DNA from: UBA1563 sp041671545
GTDB lineage: Bacteria > Bacteroidota > Ignavibacteria > Ignavibacteriales > Ignavibacteriaceae
NCBI GenBank assembly: GCA_041671545.1
Contig: JBAZBI010000003.1
Span: forward strand, 62,001 to 126,000
DNA: 64,000 nt
Direction: 5' to 3'
The notes below the pieces were generated by a model that had not been told where the DNA came from, searched no databases, and saw only the letters and a program-made list of their open reading frames with translations. Position numbers and translations under genes: made by a program. Positions 34,888 through 44,166 of the stretch are shown here, in pieces; position 1 is the first letter of the stretch, and the number at the start of each line of letters is the position of its first letter.

Positions 34888-35095
34888 AACTTTATCTCCA
34901 GATATTGATTGGTTCAATATTTTCTATTGAAAATTATTTTAAAGAGCAGTTTCAAACTAACTTTATTCTAATATAATTCAAATGGTTTTCTTCCGTTCAC
35001 TTCTTTCCTTCATACCTCAACCATCAACCATCAAAATTGCCGCTTCCCGATTTTTCTTCTTATTTTGCAAAAGTAAAATTGGAGAAACATTGTCC

Positions 35096-36769
35096 ATGGA
35101 TTCATTGAGAAATAAAGTTCAACAAGCGTATAACGATTGGGACGAAAAGACCTACCAAAAGTCTGTGTCAAAAAATCCAGAACGTGAAAAAGATTTTACT
35201 ACCGTTTCATTTTCATCAGTAAAACCTTTGTACACTCAAAACGATATTCACTCAGAAGAATATGTAGAAAAGGTCGGTTTCCCCGGTTTGTATCCGTTTA
35301 CCCGCGGAATACAGCCTTCAATGTACCGCGGAAGATTTTGGACAATGCGGCAATATGCGGGATTCGGCACGGCGAAAGAATCAAACGAGCGATATAAATT
35401 TTTACTCTCGCAAGGGCAGTCAGGTTTGTCTGTCGCGTTCGATCTTCCGACACAAATCGGTTATGATAGCGATGATGAAATTGCTTACGGCGAAGTTGGA
35501 AAAGTCGGCGTTGCGATTGATACACTTGCCGATATGGAAATCTTGTTTGATAAAATTCCCCTTGATAAAATTTCCACTTCAATGACGATCAATTCCACTG
35601 CGGCTATTCTGCTTGCGCTTTATATTGCTGTGGCGGAAAAGCAAGGTGTTGCAAAAGAGAAGATCAGCGGAACAATTCAGAACGACATTTTGAAAGAATA
35701 CATCGCGCGCGGAACCTATATCTTTCCTCCAAAACCTTCCATGCGTTTGATAACAAATATTTTTGAATATTGTGCAAAAGAAATTCCCAAGTGGAATACA
35801 ATTTCAATTTCCGGTTACCACATTCGTGAAGCCGGTTCTACCGCCGCGCAGGAAGTTGGATTCACTTTAGCTAACGGAATCGCTTACGTTGAAGCCGCAT
35901 TAAAATCGGGATTGGATATTGACAACTTTGCCGGACAACTTTCTTTCTTCTTCAACGCTCATAATGATCTGTTGGAAGAAGTTGCAAAGTACCGCGCCGC
36001 GCGCCGGCTTTGGGCAACAATTATGAAAGAAAGATTTCACGCAAAAGAAACGCGTTCGATGATGATGCGATTTCATGCTCAAACTGCCGGATCAACATTA
36101 ACGGCGCAGCAGGTTGATAATAATATTGTTAGAGTAGCGATTCAAACTTTAGCCGCGGTTCTCGGCGGAACGCAATCACTTCACACAAATTCGCGGGATG
36201 AGGCGTTGGCGCTTCCTACTGAAGAATCTGTCCGCGTTGCTCTCCGTACACAGCAAATTGTTGCATACGAAAGCGGCGTTACAAATACGATCGATCCGCT
36301 TGCGGGTTCTTATTTTGTTGAAGCGATGACTGATCAAATTGAAAAAGAAGCTGTTGAGTACATCCAAAAAATCGACAATCTCGGCGGCGCAGTACAAGCT
36401 ATTGAAAACGGTTATCAGCAAAGTGAAATTCAAAGAGCTGCTTATCAATTTGAAAAGGAAGTTGAATCGGGAAAAAGAATTATCGTCGGACAAAATAAAT
36501 TTCAAACTGAAGAAGAAGCTCCAACGGGACTTTTGAAAATCAACATGAACGTGCAAGAAGAACAAATAAAATTTTTAAATAAAGTCCGTGCTGAAAGAAA
36601 TAATGAAAATGTTGCCGCTGCCCTTTCAGCTTTGAAAACAGCAACTCAAAGCGATACGAACTTAATGCCCTTTATTTTGGATGCCGTCCGCGTTTACGTG
36701 AGCGTTGGAGAAATATCAAATACGTTGCGGGAAGTTTTTGGCGAGTATAAAGAAACTGTGGTTATCTAA
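35096..36769 (+). CDS. Methylmalonyl-CoA mutase, large (substrate-binding) subunit
   Basis: 557 residues from ATG 35096 (GGAG at 35081; a TTG at 35090 is an equal alternative). The TIM-barrel mutase domain is clear: GFPGLYPFTRGIQPSMYRGRFWTMRQYAGFGTAKESNERYKFLLSQGQSGLSVAFDLPTQIGYDSD, SGYHIREAGSTAAQE, and AQTAGSTLTAQQ..NNIVRVAIQTLAAVLGGTQSLHTNSRDEALALPTE. It ends without a B12-binding domain, so it must pair with a separate small subunit that is not in this window. It isomerises methylmalonyl-CoA and succinyl-CoA. The epimerase gene follows 215 bp later. Confidence 0.93.
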   Translation: MDSLRNKVQQAYNDWDEKTYQKSVSKNPEREKDFTTVSFSSVKPLYTQNDIHSEEYVEKVGFPGLYPFTRGIQPSMYRGRFWTMRQYAGFGTAKESNERYKFLLSQGQSGLSVAFDLPTQIGYDSDDEIAYGEVGKVGVAIDTLADMEILFDKIPLDKISTSMTINSTAAILLALYIAVAEKQGVAKEKISGTIQNDILKEYIARGTYIFPPKPSMRLITNIFEYCAKEIPKWNTISISGYHIREAGSTAAQEVGFTLANGIAYVEAALKSGLDIDNFAGQLSFFFNAHNDLLEEVAKYRAARRLWATIMKERFHAKETRSMMMRFHAQTAGSTLTAQQVDNNIVRVAIQTLAAVLGGTQSLHTNSRDEALALPTEESVRVALRTQQIVAYESGVTNTIDPLAGSYFVEAMTDQIEKEAVEYIQKIDNLGGAVQAIENGYQQSEIQRAAYQFEKEVESGKRIIVGQNKFQTEEEAPTGLLKINMNVQEEQIKFLNKVRAERNNENVAAALSALKTATQSDTNLMPFILDAVRVYVSVGEISNTLREVFGEYKETVVI

Positions 36770-36984
36770 ATTGTTAGTTAACAGTAAATACATGGACAAA
36801 AAGAGTGTTGAAGGAATGGATGAATGAGCATGAATGGATGAATGGTTTCAATTATGAATTAATTGAAGCATCAGCGTTTTCATTCAACCATTCAACCATG
36901 CAATCATTCATTATGTAACAATAAATTAATTACCTCCTGTTTGTCCAAGTTAGGAAATAACTGGAAGTAGAAAAAAAGATTAAT
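36770..36984. other. Gap with GAATG/CATTC repeats
   Basis: Between mutase and epimerase genes lie repeats of (T)GAATGGATGAATG type and their inverse CATTCAACCATTC, giving an imperfect hairpin. Similar text occurs near 1905 and 46205. No gene is seen. Confidence 0.4.
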
Positions 36985-37386
36985 ATGGAAATAAACAAAA
37001 TAGAACACATCGGAATTGCAGTTAAGAATCTTACGGAAACAATATCTTATTACGAAAACATTTTTGGACTGAAATGCTACGCAATTGAGGAAGTTGTAGA
37101 TCAAAAAGTAAAAACCGCTTTTTTTATGGTTGGAGAAACTAAAATTGAATTGTTAGAAGCAACTTCCGATGAAAGCCCGGTGGCAAAATTTATTGAAAAA
37201 AAAGGAGAAGGAGTTCATCATATTGCTTTTGCTGTGGAAAAATTGGATTCGCTTTTACCGGAATTGGAAAGCAAAGGGATTCAACTTATTGATAAACAGC
37301 CGCGTAAAGGTGCGGAAGAAATGAACATCGCTTTTCTTCATCCAAAATCTACATTTGGAGTTTTAACCGAATTGTGCGAAAAATAG
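36985..37386 (+). CDS. mce: Methylmalonyl-CoA epimerase
   Basis: A 133-residue vicinal-oxygen-chelate (glyoxalase-fold) protein, normal length for the epimerase. Signature elements: IEHIGIAVKNL (metal His), KVKTAFFMVGETKIELLEAT (metal Glu), EGVHHIAFAVEKLD (metal His) and the C-terminal PKSTFGVLTELCEK (metal Glu). It converts (S)- to (R)-methylmalonyl-CoA and so feeds the mutase encoded upstream; together they serve propionyl-CoA use or formation. Confidence 0.94.
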   Translation: MEINKIEHIGIAVKNLTETISYYENIFGLKCYAIEEVVDQKVKTAFFMVGETKIELLEATSDESPVAKFIEKKGEGVHHIAFAVEKLDSLLPELESKGIQLIDKQPRKGAEEMNIAFLHPKSTFGVLTELCEK

Positions 37387-37488
37387 AACCTCAACACGAA
37401 ATTATACCGCTGGATAAAATTTCCTTGCGGGTGCAGTTTCAAATCTCTAAGTTTGTCATCAATAATGAAGTTTATTTAAGGATGCTCC

Positions 37489-38679
37489 ATGAAAAATCAA
37501 CTTGTACACGAAAAAATTAAACAAGCAGTTGAAATACTTAATGAAAAAAATATTGATGCGTGGCTGATCTTTGTACGCGAAAGCGCAACCATGCGCGATC
37601 CAACTTTGGAACTTGTTGTAGGAACAAACTGCACGTGGCAATCTGCTTTTATCATTAACCGGAACGGAGACACCACCGCCATTCTCGGCTCGTTGGATGT
37701 GCCGAATATGAAAACTGTCGGAACATATAAAAACGTTATCGGATTTGTCCAATCAGTTAAAGAACCGCTGCTCGAATATCTTAAAAATAATGATCCGCAA
37801 AAAATCGCTTTGAATTATTCACTCCATGCAAATCTTGCAGACGGATTAACACATGGAATGTTCCTTGCACTTTCAGAATATTTAAAAGATACACCTTACA
37901 CCGAACGTTTTGTTTCCTCCGAAGAAATTATTGCTGCCCTTCGCGGAAGGAAATCTGCATCAGAAATTGAACTGATGAAAGTCTGTGTTCATGAGACTGA
38001 AAGAATTTTTGATGAAGTAACTAATTTTTTACAACCGGGAAAAACTGAAAAAGATGTAGCCGATTTTATAAAAGAAAAAGCTGCTTCCCGCGGATTTGAA
38101 ATGGCATGGGACGAAGACCACTGCCCCGCTGTTTTCACCGGACCCGATACTGCCGGCGCGCATTCCGGTCCAACGGATAGAGTAATTGAACGGGGACATA
38201 TTCTTAATATCGATTTTGGTGTTAAGATAAACGGTTTCTGTTCCGATATGCAGCGAACCTGGTACATCGCCAAAGAAAATGAAACCTCCGTTCCACCGGA
38301 AGTACAGCGCGGATTTGATGTTTTGTGCGAGTCCATTAATCAAGCGGCAATGATCGTAAAACCGGGAATGCAAGGCTGTGAAATTGATGATGCCGCAAGA
38401 AATTTTATCACTCAAAATGGATATACAGAATATTTGCACGGACTCGGACATCAAGTCGGCAGGGATGCGCACGATGGCGGCAGCGGTTTCTTCCCGCGTT
38501 GGGAGCGTTACGGTAATCTACCCTTTCTACCGATTGAAAAAGATCAAGTTTATACTATTGAACCGCGTTTGATGGTTGAAGGACATGGAATTGTAACCAT
38601 GGAAGAAGAAATTGTTGTCACCGAAAACGGATGTCATTACCTCTCTAATCCGCAAAAATCGCTGTGGGTGATTCGTTAA
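37489..38679 (+). CDS. M24-family Xaa-Pro peptidase
   Basis: A 396-residue cytoplasmic enzyme with AAGGA before ATG. It has an N-terminal creatinase-like domain (about 1-150) and a pita-bread catalytic domain with the five metal ligands visible in DFGVKINGFCSDMQRTW (Asp, Asp), LGHQVGRDAHDGG (His), TIEPRLMVEGHG (Glu) and TMEEEIVVTENG (Glu). Such enzymes remove N-terminal residues before proline or cut related peptides. The stop is 36 bp before the kinase start. Confidence 0.9.
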   Translation: MKNQLVHEKIKQAVEILNEKNIDAWLIFVRESATMRDPTLELVVGTNCTWQSAFIINRNGDTTAILGSLDVPNMKTVGTYKNVIGFVQSVKEPLLEYLKNNDPQKIALNYSLHANLADGLTHGMFLALSEYLKDTPYTERFVSSEEIIAALRGRKSASEIELMKVCVHETERIFDEVTNFLQPGKTEKDVADFIKEKAASRGFEMAWDEDHCPAVFTGPDTAGAHSGPTDRVIERGHILNIDFGVKINGFCSDMQRTWYIAKENETSVPPEVQRGFDVLCESINQAAMIVKPGMQGCEIDDAARNFITQNGYTEYLHGLGHQVGRDAHDGGSGFFPRWERYGNLPFLPIEKDQVYTIEPRLMVEGHGIVTMEEEIVVTENGCHYLSNPQKSLWVIR

Positions 38680-38714
38680 TTGGTACGTCAAGAAGAAATG
38701 GATCGACAAAATTT

Positions 38715-40679
38715 ATGAAGAATAAGCTTTTAAACTTTTTCTTTGTTTTTCTCTTCTCGTCACTAACAGTGTTCGGGCAGCCGCAGATTGATAGCCTCTT
38801 CAAGCTAACCAAACCAAAAGATGATCTTGCAAAAATTAAAATAATTAACGAGTACTGTTTAGAAATCCGCGGCAGCAATCCCGCACTTGCACTTAAGTTA
38901 GCCTCCTTTTCTCTAAACCTCGCGGAAAAAAATTCCAACAGTCATTTTATGGCTGAATCGGAAAACCTTATCGGGGTTATTGAAAGAAATCTGGGCGATT
39001 ATAATCAGGCGCTTGTTCATCATCTTAGAGCATTAAAAATTGCCGGGGAAGCAAATGATTCTATTCAGTTAGGATTTAGTTACAACAACATCGGAGTAAT
39101 TTACCGGCAAAGAAATAATTTGAATCTTGCTACCGAGAATGTTATTCATGCTCTTCGCGTTTTTGAGGCGATCAATCATTTAGACGGAATGGCTTTTGCG
39201 AACATTGCATTGGGAACCATTTTCACAATTCAAAAAAATTACAGCAATGCTCTCTCCTACTATCAATATGCTTTGAACATCCGGGAGGTTCAGGGAAATC
39301 AGAATGAAAAAGCACGGACGTTGGATCATATCGCTGCGGTGTATTTATACATGGGTAAATTTGATGAGGCGCTTAAAGCCTACCAGAGTTTAGAGAAAAT
39401 TTATTTAAAAGGAAATGATAAACGCGGACTTGGCGACTGCTGGATGGGGATCGGGAAAATTTATTCGGTTGAAAAGAAGGAGAGCAGAGCCGCCGAGTAT
39501 TTTGCAAAAGCATTAAAACTTTATAGAGAATTAAATTATAAAGAAGAAATCGTTCTCGCCGCTCAGAACCTTGGATTGACTTACACAAAGATGAGTAATT
39601 CCGAAGCCGGATATCCGTTAATAAATGAGTCGCTGACAATTTCCCACAAAATGCATTCCCCCAAATTGATAAGTGAGTCGCTCTCGTTTATAGCTGAATA
39701 TTATGAGTTAATCGGGAGATTTGATTCAGCGTTTGTTTACCTAAAACGGCATCATACTTTAAGAGATTCAATTGCCGAAGCGGAAAATTTTTCTGAGTTA
39801 TCTAAAATGGAAGCGCTTTATGAATCAGAAAAAACTGAACGCGAGAACAGAATTTTAACTCAAGAGGTTGAAGGGCAAAAACAGCAATTCATGTATATTA
39901 TTCTTATTGCTCTGCTTATTCTGGTGCTTGCATTCGGATTAGTAATGAAGAATAAGACACTCAAAAAAATTAATGTGGAGTTAAAAGAACTCCACGCTAT
40001 GAAAGATACTTTTCTCAGAATCATTGCCCATGATCTACGCGCTCCGTTCAATGCAATTTTCGGACTCACCGACTTGTTGTTGGAAGATTATCAATCGCTC
40101 ACAGAACAAGAAAAGCATCAGTTTATCGAACATATTGCCAACGCTTCAAAGCAGAGTTACCAACTGCTTGAAAATTTGTTGCTCTGGGCAAGAACAAATA
40201 CGGGAAGAATGGACTTCACTCCGCAAGAGTGTCAATTAAAATCTCTTGTTGATGAAACGGTTCAACTGCTCGATCCGACGGCAAAAAATAAAAACATTCA
40301 ACTTCTTTCCAATGTTCCCGATGAGATAAAACTTACCGCTGATATCGAAATGTTGAAAACCGTTTTGCGGAATCTACTTTCAAACAGCATCAAATTTACA
40401 AATGAGCAAGATGGCGTAATAAAAATATCCGCTGATGAAAATGAAAATAGAATCAGGATAACGGTATCCGATAACGGTGTGGGAATGCCGGAAAGTGTAC
40501 AGCAAAATCTTTTCAGAATTGATAAATCCACCTCAACAAAGGGAACCAAAGGAGAAAAAGGAACCGGGCTGGGACTTCTCCTCTGCAAAGAATTTATTGA
40601 TAAGCACAATGGTTCTATCACCGTTGAAAGTAAAGTAAACGAAGGAACAAAATTTATAATTGAATTGCCGGTGAAGTAG
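38715..40679 (+). CDS. TPR-containing sensor histidine kinase
   Basis: 654 residues from ATG 38715; a GTG frame start further upstream lies in the aminopeptidase end and is unlikely. A signal segment ending VFGQ is followed by about seven TPR repeats in the periplasm (for example GFSYNNIGVIYRQRNNLNLATENVIHAL), a coiled stretch, one membrane helix (YIILIALLILVLAFGLVM), a HisKA domain with phospho-His in IAHDLRAPFNAIFGL, and HATPase_c with N-box NLLSNSIKFT, DNGVGMP and GTGLGLLLC. This TPR-TM-HK design is common in Bacteroidota. No response regulator is adjacent, so the partner is unknown. Confidence 0.92.
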   Translation: MKNKLLNFFFVFLFSSLTVFGQPQIDSLFKLTKPKDDLAKIKIINEYCLEIRGSNPALALKLASFSLNLAEKNSNSHFMAESENLIGVIERNLGDYNQALVHHLRALKIAGEANDSIQLGFSYNNIGVIYRQRNNLNLATENVIHALRVFEAINHLDGMAFANIALGTIFTIQKNYSNALSYYQYALNIREVQGNQNEKARTLDHIAAVYLYMGKFDEALKAYQSLEKIYLKGNDKRGLGDCWMGIGKIYSVEKKESRAAEYFAKALKLYRELNYKEEIVLAAQNLGLTYTKMSNSEAGYPLINESLTISHKMHSPKLISESLSFIAEYYELIGRFDSAFVYLKRHHTLRDSIAEAENFSELSKMEALYESEKTERENRILTQEVEGQKQQFMYIILIALLILVLAFGLVMKNKTLKKINVELKELHAMKDTFLRIIAHDLRAPFNAIFGLTDLLLEDYQSLTEQEKHQFIEHIANASKQSYQLLENLLLWARTNTGRMDFTPQECQLKSLVDETVQLLDPTAKNKNIQLLSNVPDEIKLTADIEMLKTVLRNLLSNSIKFTNEQDGVIKISADENENRIRITVSDNGVGMPESVQQNLFRIDKSTSTKGTKGEKGTGLGLLLCKEFIDKHNGSITVESKVNEGTKFIIELPVK

Positions 40680-40719
40680 TTTATACTTTTTCTTGATTTA
40701 GTAAGTTTAAGAATTTGAG

Positions 40720-40935
40720 TTCGGAAAGTAGGGTTTCAAAATCGAATGATTTGTTAAAAAGATCGAAAAATTTCGTCTCAGCATCGAAAGGTTTCGATAA
40801 ATTATCGAAGTGTTCCGTTCCAAGATCGAAAGGTTGCTATAAAATATCGAAGTGTTGCGTTCCAACATCGAAATGGTTCGATAAATTATCGAAGTGTTGC
40901 GTTCCAACATCGAAAGGTTTCGATAAAATATCGGA
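40720..40935. repeat. Array of ATCGA motifs at exactly 21-bp spacing
   Basis: ATCG(A/G) starts at 40741, 40762, 40783, 40804, 40825, 40846, 40867, 40888, 40909 and 40930, with a degenerate TTCGG at 40720. Two 21-bp variants alternate (ATCGAAAGGTTTCGAT.. and ATCGAAGTGTTGCGTTCC..), giving a 42-bp higher unit. Frames of 89 codons on plus and 67 on minus are open across it because 21 is a multiple of three; the minus one would read heptads such as MLERNTS and IIYRTIS. Whether this is a protein relic or a phased binding array is open. Confidence 0.75.
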
Positions 40936-41106
40936 ACGATTCCTCTTTTTTACCCATAAAACCCTCTTTTTAGCCCATTTTTAAGGTTTCTCTTCGTGTA
41001 ACTTCGTGTCTTCTTCGCGGAACTTCGTGTAACAAAGAATTCTTTCACGAAGAGTCTCGAAGAAATTAACACGAAGAAACTCGAAGAATTCCATTTTGAG
41101 TTAAAA

Positions 41107-41139
41107 AAACCTTGAGTCGTTTGGTTCAACTCAAGGTTT
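41107..41139 (-). terminator. Terminator of the hypothetical gene at 41177
   Basis: Arms AAACCTTGAGT / ACTCAAGGTTT, with a T-run following on the minus strand. Between 40985 and 41100 there are only CTTCGTG/CACGAAG repeats. Confidence 0.75.
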
Positions 41140-41176
41140 GGGATTATTTGAAAGATTTAACTCAAAGCAAGAAGAA

Positions 41177-41659
41177 TTAACTTTGGGGTGGCGGCGGTGG
41201 GTCTTCTTTCTTTGTTCTCTTTCTTTCGAAGAAAGCTCCCATGCGTGAAGCCACATCTTCCAGACCGGGAACTTTATCCTTGTTTGCAAGTACCGCCGCA
41301 TATATTTCAAGCGATTCTACAAACGAATCACTCCCCGCAGCAAAGATAGTATTGTTCAGCGCTTCGGTTAAAGCTACTGATTTTTCGTAAATGGGAACAA
41401 GATCACGCATCAACTTCGTATCACGAAGGAATTCCTCTTTGCTAAAGAGCGGGCTGATGATCTGCGGATGCTGGTTTACCACTTCTTCAGCAATTGAAAC
41501 AAAGGGTTTGAACGTGTTCCCAAGTTTAGGCATTCTTTTCCGTTGGGCTTTTGAGAGCGCCAAGAGAAAAGGCATTTGTTCTCGCAATTCCGTGAGATTA
41601 TTTTGGATTGCGGTTAGCTGTTCCGCCGTTAATGCAGCAGAAATGATGTTCTGGGCCAT
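41177..41659 (-). CDS. Conserved-looking helical protein, unknown function
   Basis: 160 residues from ATG 41659; GGAGG lies seven bases upstream and excludes the ATG four codons before. The protein (MAQNIISAALTAEQLTAIQNNLTELREQMPFLLALSKAQRKRMPKLG) is all-helical, soluble and without cysteine or signal peptide, and ends in KKEDPPPPPQS. I recognise it only as the type of short protein found between repeats in Bacteroidota genomes, without a known role. It has its own terminator and is probably transcribed alone. Confidence 0.7.
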   Translation of the reverse strand: MAQNIISAALTAEQLTAIQNNLTELREQMPFLLALSKAQRKRMPKLGNTFKPFVSIAEEVVNQHPQIISPLFSKEEFLRDTKLMRDLVPIYEKSVALTEALNNTIFAAGSDSFVESLEIYAAVLANKDKVPGLEDVASRMGAFFERKRTKKEDPPPPPQS

Positions 41660-41843
41660 ATGAACCTCCAATAATTTATTATTTTGCGGCTGTTTTATTT
41701 TGCTTCTCTAATGGTTGCCGCATGTTATCCCGAAAGAGAAGAATGGTGAACTTGTCAATGGTCATCGGTCAATTGTCATTTCTTAAATTCTCATTTACTA
41801 CTGTGTCTTCAATGACTATTGACCAATGACTAATGACTGACTT

Positions 41844-44102
41844 CTATTTCAAAAGTATGAACTTCTTTGTATCCGTAAACTTACCTGCGGTTAATGTGTA
41901 AAAATACATACCACTCGCAAGCAGTTTACCACTTGTGGAAAACTGTAAACTGTAACTTCCGGCTTCTTTCCATTCGTTTACAAGTGTTGCAACTTCGTTT
42001 CCAAGAACATCATAAACTTTAAGAGTAACAAAGTTGTTTGATGGAATTTGGTAACTTATTGTTGTACTTGGGTTGAAAGGATTTGGGTAGTTCTGCTGTA
42101 AAAGAAAACTTTCCGGTAAGTTATTTGGAATATCTTTTATATCAGTTACAGTAAGTGTATCTAAAAATCTGAACACTCCTTGGAAAGTGTTAATAAAAAC
42201 CCGGCGCGGGTTTCCTTCGTCCGAATAAATACCAACAACTGAGCCGGTAAATACTCTCCGCCAAGTTTTGCAATCATCTTCTGTTAAGTACAAACCTCCT
42301 TTAGTAAATTGATCTGTAAAGACAACCCCGCTGCCTCTAATACCTACATAAATTCTCCCACTTTTATTGGGGTCTAACAAAATAGTTGGGAACCCTAACC
42401 AGGGCTGCTCTAAAAGCTTTAATGAAGAATCTATTTGAAACCAATTCTCTCCACCATTTGTCGTCTTGCTTAATCCATGTTGTTGCCCACAATAAGCAAT
42501 ATCCGGATTATTAATATCCGGCTCAAGAGATGAAATAGCATTTAATAAACCCGACTCAGGGGCTCGCAACAAACCATTGTTTATTTGAATCCATGTTTTC
42601 CCCAAATCTGTCGACTTCTCTGCAACAAAATAATTATTGGCGTCTGTTATTACTAAACCATAGGCGTATAAAAAATTAGGGTCAGTTTTTACATAACGAA
42701 CAGTATTAGGTATCACGCCACTGTACTGTTGCCAACTATGTCCCCTGTCTGTGCTTATGTAACTCTCTCCTACCAAACCGGCAAAAACCGTATCCGGTAA
42801 ATATTTGTGGTAGTGAACGGTGCTTACTTCTTTATCAAACTGTTTATCTAATTGCCAACTACTGCCTCCATCTACGGTGTTATATAAGTAATTAGAGCCG
42901 GCTAAAAAGCCTTTCTTTCGGTCTAGGGGATCAAAATTAAAGCACTGTTCTACCGTGTGTATCTGCTTTGGGGCGATATCAAAATATGGATAAATCCAGT
43001 TTTTCCCTCCATCAGTCGTCTTCATTATTCCCCAGCCACGGTTCCCAATTACTATCTCATCCGGGTTGTCTTTATCTGCTGAAAGATATGAGGCTTCCAT
43101 ATAGGTTAAATTTGTATGAATCCAGCTATTTCCTCCATCAGTAGTTTTAAAGACTCCCATTTCACCAATTCCTACATAAACTTCATCACCATTTTGTGGG
43201 TTTATTTCTATCTCAAGCATCGGTTGCGGCAAACTTGTTGGAGAATTATCCATCCCTATTTTTAGTTCCTGCCAGGTTAAACCACCGTCCGTTGACTTAT
43301 AATTTCCCCGCTTTACTCCAACATCATCCATAAGAATTGAGGCATAAAGAACTGAAGTATCGGCGGTGCTGAGTTTAAATGTTTGAACTTGTGGATAAAG
43401 TACCGCAAATATACTTTCGCCTCCATCAATCGATTTTTGAAGAAGTCCTCCCGTTTGGATATAGAGTACATTTGCATTTAATGGATTGATATTCATACGC
43501 CATGTATCAGGAAGAGGCACTTTCTTAACCCAATCTTTTCCTGCGTTTGTTGTTTTGTATAATTGATTGTTAGTCGCTACATACAATATTGAAGTATCTA
43601 CCGGAACTATATCAAATGATACTATTTCATTATCAAATGTTGCAAACTTATACCAGCTATCTCCATTATCTTTACTCCGCCATATTTCGTTGTAATTCTT
43701 CTTTATATAATAAAATTCCTTGTTCAGCGGGTTTATTCGAATAACCTTTCTGGCGTTTTTGTCGGTGTTTATAATTGTCCAATTATCGCCACCATCTGTA
43801 CTTTTGTGATAGCCGGTGTAGTATTCACCCAAAACTATTGTTTTGTTCTCCTTAAAGACTTTAAGAGCATTAACGTACCAAGAATAGAACTCTGTATTTA
43901 CTGCTTTAGCTGATTGCCCTCCATCTTCCGACTTATATAGACCAAAATGGTGGGCGGCACAAACAACAGAAGGATTATCCGGATTAATCGTAATCGTATT
44001 TACTCCACCATTTGCGCCGGGGGCTCCAATTAATTCAAATTGTTGCGCATTTACGCTTATTGTTATTAGGAATAAAAACAAAATTTTATGTCTACTCCTC
44101 AT
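41844..44102 (-). CDS. Sortilin/BNR-type propeller protein with T9SS sorting domain
   Basis: 752 residues from ATG 44102 (AAAGG upstream). After the signal peptide (ending SVNAQ) the protein is a long beta-propeller of BNR/Asp-box and VPS10-like blades with repeated YKSTDGGxxW motifs (KSEDGGQS, KSTDGGDNW, KTTDGGNSW, ISTDRGHSW). The last 90 residues are the T9SS domain (NYPNPFNPSTTISYQIP, VYDVLGNEVATLVNE, KKFILLK). Asp-box propellers occur in sialidases and glucan-active enzymes, but no catalytic set is clear. It follows the S8-like gene on the same strand, 65 bp apart. Confidence 0.9.
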   Translation of the reverse strand: MRSRHKILFLFLITISVNAQQFELIGAPGANGGVNTITINPDNPSVVCAAHHFGLYKSEDGGQSAKAVNTEFYSWYVNALKVFKENKTIVLGEYYTGYHKSTDGGDNWTIINTDKNARKVIRINPLNKEFYYIKKNYNEIWRSKDNGDSWYKFATFDNEIVSFDIVPVDTSILYVATNNQLYKTTNAGKDWVKKVPLPDTWRMNINPLNANVLYIQTGGLLQKSIDGGESIFAVLYPQVQTFKLSTADTSVLYASILMDDVGVKRGNYKSTDGGLTWQELKIGMDNSPTSLPQPMLEIEINPQNGDEVYVGIGEMGVFKTTDGGNSWIHTNLTYMEASYLSADKDNPDEIVIGNRGWGIMKTTDGGKNWIYPYFDIAPKQIHTVEQCFNFDPLDRKKGFLAGSNYLYNTVDGGSSWQLDKQFDKEVSTVHYHKYLPDTVFAGLVGESYISTDRGHSWQQYSGVIPNTVRYVKTDPNFLYAYGLVITDANNYFVAEKSTDLGKTWIQINNGLLRAPESGLLNAISSLEPDINNPDIAYCGQQHGLSKTTNGGENWFQIDSSLKLLEQPWLGFPTILLDPNKSGRIYVGIRGSGVVFTDQFTKGGLYLTEDDCKTWRRVFTGSVVGIYSDEGNPRRVFINTFQGVFRFLDTLTVTDIKDIPNNLPESFLLQQNYPNPFNPSTTISYQIPSNNFVTLKVYDVLGNEVATLVNEWKEAGSYSLQFSTSGKLLASGMYFYTLTAGKFTDTKKFILLK

Positions 44103-44166
44103 AATAGTACCTTTCAAATAGAGTGGTTGGCTAACTTAAGCTAGCCAACCTTTTTTATATAATTAA

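Noticed and set aside
44125..44150. Hairpin GGTTGGCTA/TAGCCAACC as terminator of the S8-like gene
   Set aside because: The T-run is on the plus side only; on the minus strand, where the genes lie, there is none, so I do not call it a terminator.
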